The notes beneath the pieces are model-generated. The model was not told the DNA's origin. It was given only the letters and a program-made list of their open reading frames with translations, and ran no database searches. Below are positions 62,740-64,000 of a DNA stretch of 64,000 bases, in pieces (position 1 is the first letter of the stretch; every line of letters starts with the position of its first letter). The position numbers were made by a program, and so were the translations under genes. Source of the stretch: an uncultured Bacteroides sp. (GTDB taxonomy: Bacteria > Bacteroidota > Bacteroidia > Bacteroidales > Bacteroidaceae); the NCBI RefSeq assembly GCF_937912035.1, contig NZ_CALDPF010000036.1, positions 132,002 through 196,001 on the forward strand, in the 5' to 3' direction.

Positions 62740-62752
62740 CAAATATAGAGAT

Positions 62753-62825
62753 GCGGAAGTAGCTCAGTTGATAGAGCATTAGCCTTCCAAGCTGAGGGTC
62801 GCGGGTTTGAGCCCCGTCTTCCGCT
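62753..62825 (+). tRNA. tRNA-Gly (TCC)
   Basis: 73 nt. Acceptor GCGGAAG with CTTCCGC, discriminator T; anticodon TCC at 62786-62788 in a CTTCCAA loop; T-arm GCGGG-TTTGAGC-CCCGT. CCA is not encoded. It lies 13 bp after the first tRNA-Tyr. Confidence 0.97.
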
Positions 62826-62851
62826 CTCATTATTGAAACGCAGTTTCTAAA

Positions 62852-62934
62852 GGGCAAGTACCAGAGTGGCCAAATGGGGCAGACTGTAAATCTGCTGGCT
62901 TATGCCTTCGGTGGTTCGAATCCATCTTCGCCCA
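62852..62934 (+). tRNA. tRNA-Tyr (GTA), copy 2, with acceptor mismatch
   Basis: 83 nt; differs from copy 1 at three positions, all transitions. Two are in the acceptor stem: A7 to G (giving G7-U66) and U68 to C (giving an A5-C68 mismatch). The third is in the variable arm. Anticodon GTA at 62886-62888 and the T arm are unchanged. It may be functional but less stable. Confidence 0.93.
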
Positions 62935-62940
62935 CAAATA

Positions 62941-62971
62941 AAAAGCGACAATCCATCGGGTTGTCGCTTTT
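62941..62971. terminator. Bidirectional terminator between tRNA cluster and upp
   Basis: AAAAGCGACAA (62941-62951) pairs perfectly with 62961-62971, 9-base loop, with T-rich flanks on both strands. Confidence 0.9.
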
Positions 62972-62985
62972 GTTTTATATGTCAA

Positions 62986-63651
62986 TCACTCTTTTTGTCC
63001 AAATGCGAGGTCGCCGGCATCGCCGAGCCCCGGAATGATGTAGGAATGTGAGTTGATTTCGTCGTCGATTGCTCCAACCCATAGAGTGGTGCGATCGGCA
63101 GGGAAATGTTTGCAAACGTATTCCACTGCCTGACGAGATGCAATGGCTGATGCTATGTGGATGTGTTTAGGTTCTCCCTTGCTGAGAAGAGCACGATAGC
63201 CGAGCTCCATTGATGCTCCTGTGGCAAGCATCGGATCGACGAGCATCAACACCTTGTCTTGAATAGAAGGCGAAGCGAGATACTCGATGAGTACGTCAAA
63301 CGTATCACCTGTCTCTTTATATTTGCGATATGCGCTGACAAAAGCATTTTCAGCATGGTCGAAGTAGTTTAAAAATCCTTGGTGCATAGGCAGCCCGGCA
63401 CGAAGAATTGTTGCGACAACGACTTTGTCGGCGGGCGTTTGACATTTGGCAATTCCGAGTGGAGTGGTCGTATCGACTGTCTTGTAGTCTAAACGACGGC
63501 TGATTTCGTATGCCATAATTTGACCGATACGCTCCAAATTATGGCGAAAGCGCATTTGGTCGCGTTGTATCACAGTGTCGCGAAGTTCGAGCATGTATTG
63601 GCTGACCAATGAAGGTCGTTCTGCAAAGTTTATTATCTCGATATTGTTCAT
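62986..63651 (-). CDS. upp: Uracil phosphoribosyltransferase
   Basis: 221 residues. The PRPP-binding loop is LMLVDPMLATGASMELGYRA; ATILRAGLPMHQGFLNYF and the C-terminal uracil-binding YIIPGLGDAGDLAFGQ are diagnostic. It salvages uracil to UMP with PRPP in the cytosol. It follows ribF by 31 bp on the same strand. Its base composition is clearly higher in GC than the genes left of the tRNA cluster, and it uses more GCG/CGC-type codons. Confidence 0.96.
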   Translation of the reverse strand: MNNIEIINFAERPSLVSQYMLELRDTVIQRDQMRFRHNLERIGQIMAYEISRRLDYKTVDTTTPLGIAKCQTPADKVVVATILRAGLPMHQGFLNYFDHAENAFVSAYRKYKETGDTFDVLIEYLASPSIQDKVLMLVDPMLATGASMELGYRALLSKGEPKHIHIASAIASRQAVEYVCKHFPADRTTLWVGAIDDEINSHSYIIPGLGDAGDLAFGQKE

Positions 63652-63682
63652 GATAGTAATATTTTATAATGTGGGGTGAGTT

Positions 63683-64000
63683 TTAATTATTCTCATTTGA
63701 GAGGATTTTAATGGCGTTCTCTTTGTCGGCAACGAGTTGTGTTTTAAGCTCGTCAATTGACTTGAATGGTCGCTCTTGTCGCATCAGGCAGACGAACTCT
63801 AATGTTATCGGCTTGCCATATAGGTTGTCGTTAAAGTCGAAAATGTTTGCTTCGATGGAGCGATAAGTGCGTCCGTCGCGTATTGTGGGACGATGACCGA
63901 TATTGACCATTGCGCCATGTCGTTGTCCGTCGGGTGTTATGGCAAAAGCAGCATATACGCCGTTGGCAGGAATTAATTTCTTGTGGTCGTCGGGGTGCAG
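63683..64000 (-). CDS. ribF: RibF riboflavin kinase / FAD synthetase, C-terminal part only
   Basis: The frame is open to the window edge; 105 C-terminal residues are visible. They match the riboflavin kinase domain: KLIPANGVYAAFAITPDG, then AMVNIGHRPTIRDGRTYRSI, IFDFNDNLYGKPITLEFV and LMRQERPFKSIDELKTQL. The FAD synthetase half lies beyond 64000. An internal ATG at 63910 is not the true start, because the conserved kinase sequence continues upstream of it. The protein phosphorylates riboflavin and adenylates FMN. It precedes upp on the same strand and shares its higher GC. Confidence 0.93.
   Translation of the reverse strand: MHPDDHKKLIPANGVYAAFAITPDGQRHGAMVNIGHRPTIRDGRTYRSIEANIFDFNDNLYGKPITLEFVCLMRQERPFKSIDELKTQLVADKENAIKILSNENN

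Overview
This window is chromosomal DNA from a member of the Bacteroidales, most likely Bacteroides or Phocaeicola. The grounds are lipoproteins with a Cys lipobox and surface-type architectures (PCMD, DUF4493, PorT-like barrels), exact or near matches to the Bacteroidetes promoter (TTG around -33, TAnnTTTG at -7) upstream of many genes, sparse Shine-Dalgarno sequences, low GC, and housekeeping neighbourhoods such as a saccharopine-dehydrogenase-like gene, bcp and recA in a row, and recF overlapping a DUF721 (DciA-like) gene. I see no insertion sequence, phage gene, CRISPR array, rRNA or SusC/SusD pair.

Layout. 1-14185 (minus): glycan-degradation cluster with a DUF2264 protein, GH35, GH95, a 1123-residue cytosolic DUF5107-TPR protein, an MFS sugar porter and a GH2 lipoprotein; a divergent AraC regulator (14333-15214) probably controls it. 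15294-21924: META lipoprotein, carboxynorspermidine dehydrogenase-like enzyme, bcp, recA, a secreted HExxH protein, a phosphoesterase and rfbB. 21988-25808 (minus): two SGNH hydrolases and an MBOAT acyltransferase with overlapping frames, an O-acetylation cassette. 25950-32634 (minus): RND efflux operon (adaptor, pump, outer-membrane factor) ending in an lpxA-like gene. 32947-38694: malic enzyme, a 59-residue membrane protein, glutamate dehydrogenase and a GH20 hexosaminidase. 38970-52968: a surface-protein locus with five PCMD-type lipoproteins, two DUF4493-PCMD fusions among them, one further DUF4493 lipoprotein, three small outer-membrane barrels and an AraC regulator, driven from two divergent control regions that are copies of each other. 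53050-62595: MarC protein, Crp/Fnr regulator, M3 peptidase, small lipoprotein, dCMP deaminase, S41 protease, 5-formyl-THF cyclo-ligase, DciA-like protein, recF, TPR membrane protein and ribH. 62657-62934: tRNA-Tyr, tRNA-Gly, tRNA-Tyr. 62986-64000: upp and the 3' part of ribF, of visibly higher GC than the rest.

How the parts fit. In the first locus, exported enzymes would release sugars, the MFS porter would bring them into the cytosol, and the DUF5107-TPR protein, which has no signal peptide, would act on them there. In the 39-52 kb locus, PCMD lipoproteins alternate with barrels in tightly coupled operons, and both divergent control regions carry two GGTCWATWCTT boxes exactly 106 bp apart, which points to one regulator, probably the locus's own AraC protein. 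That locus with its duplicated control region is my best candidate for an undescribed system. The second is a structured RNA element found immediately downstream of both AraC genes, whose two copies differ by compensating base changes.
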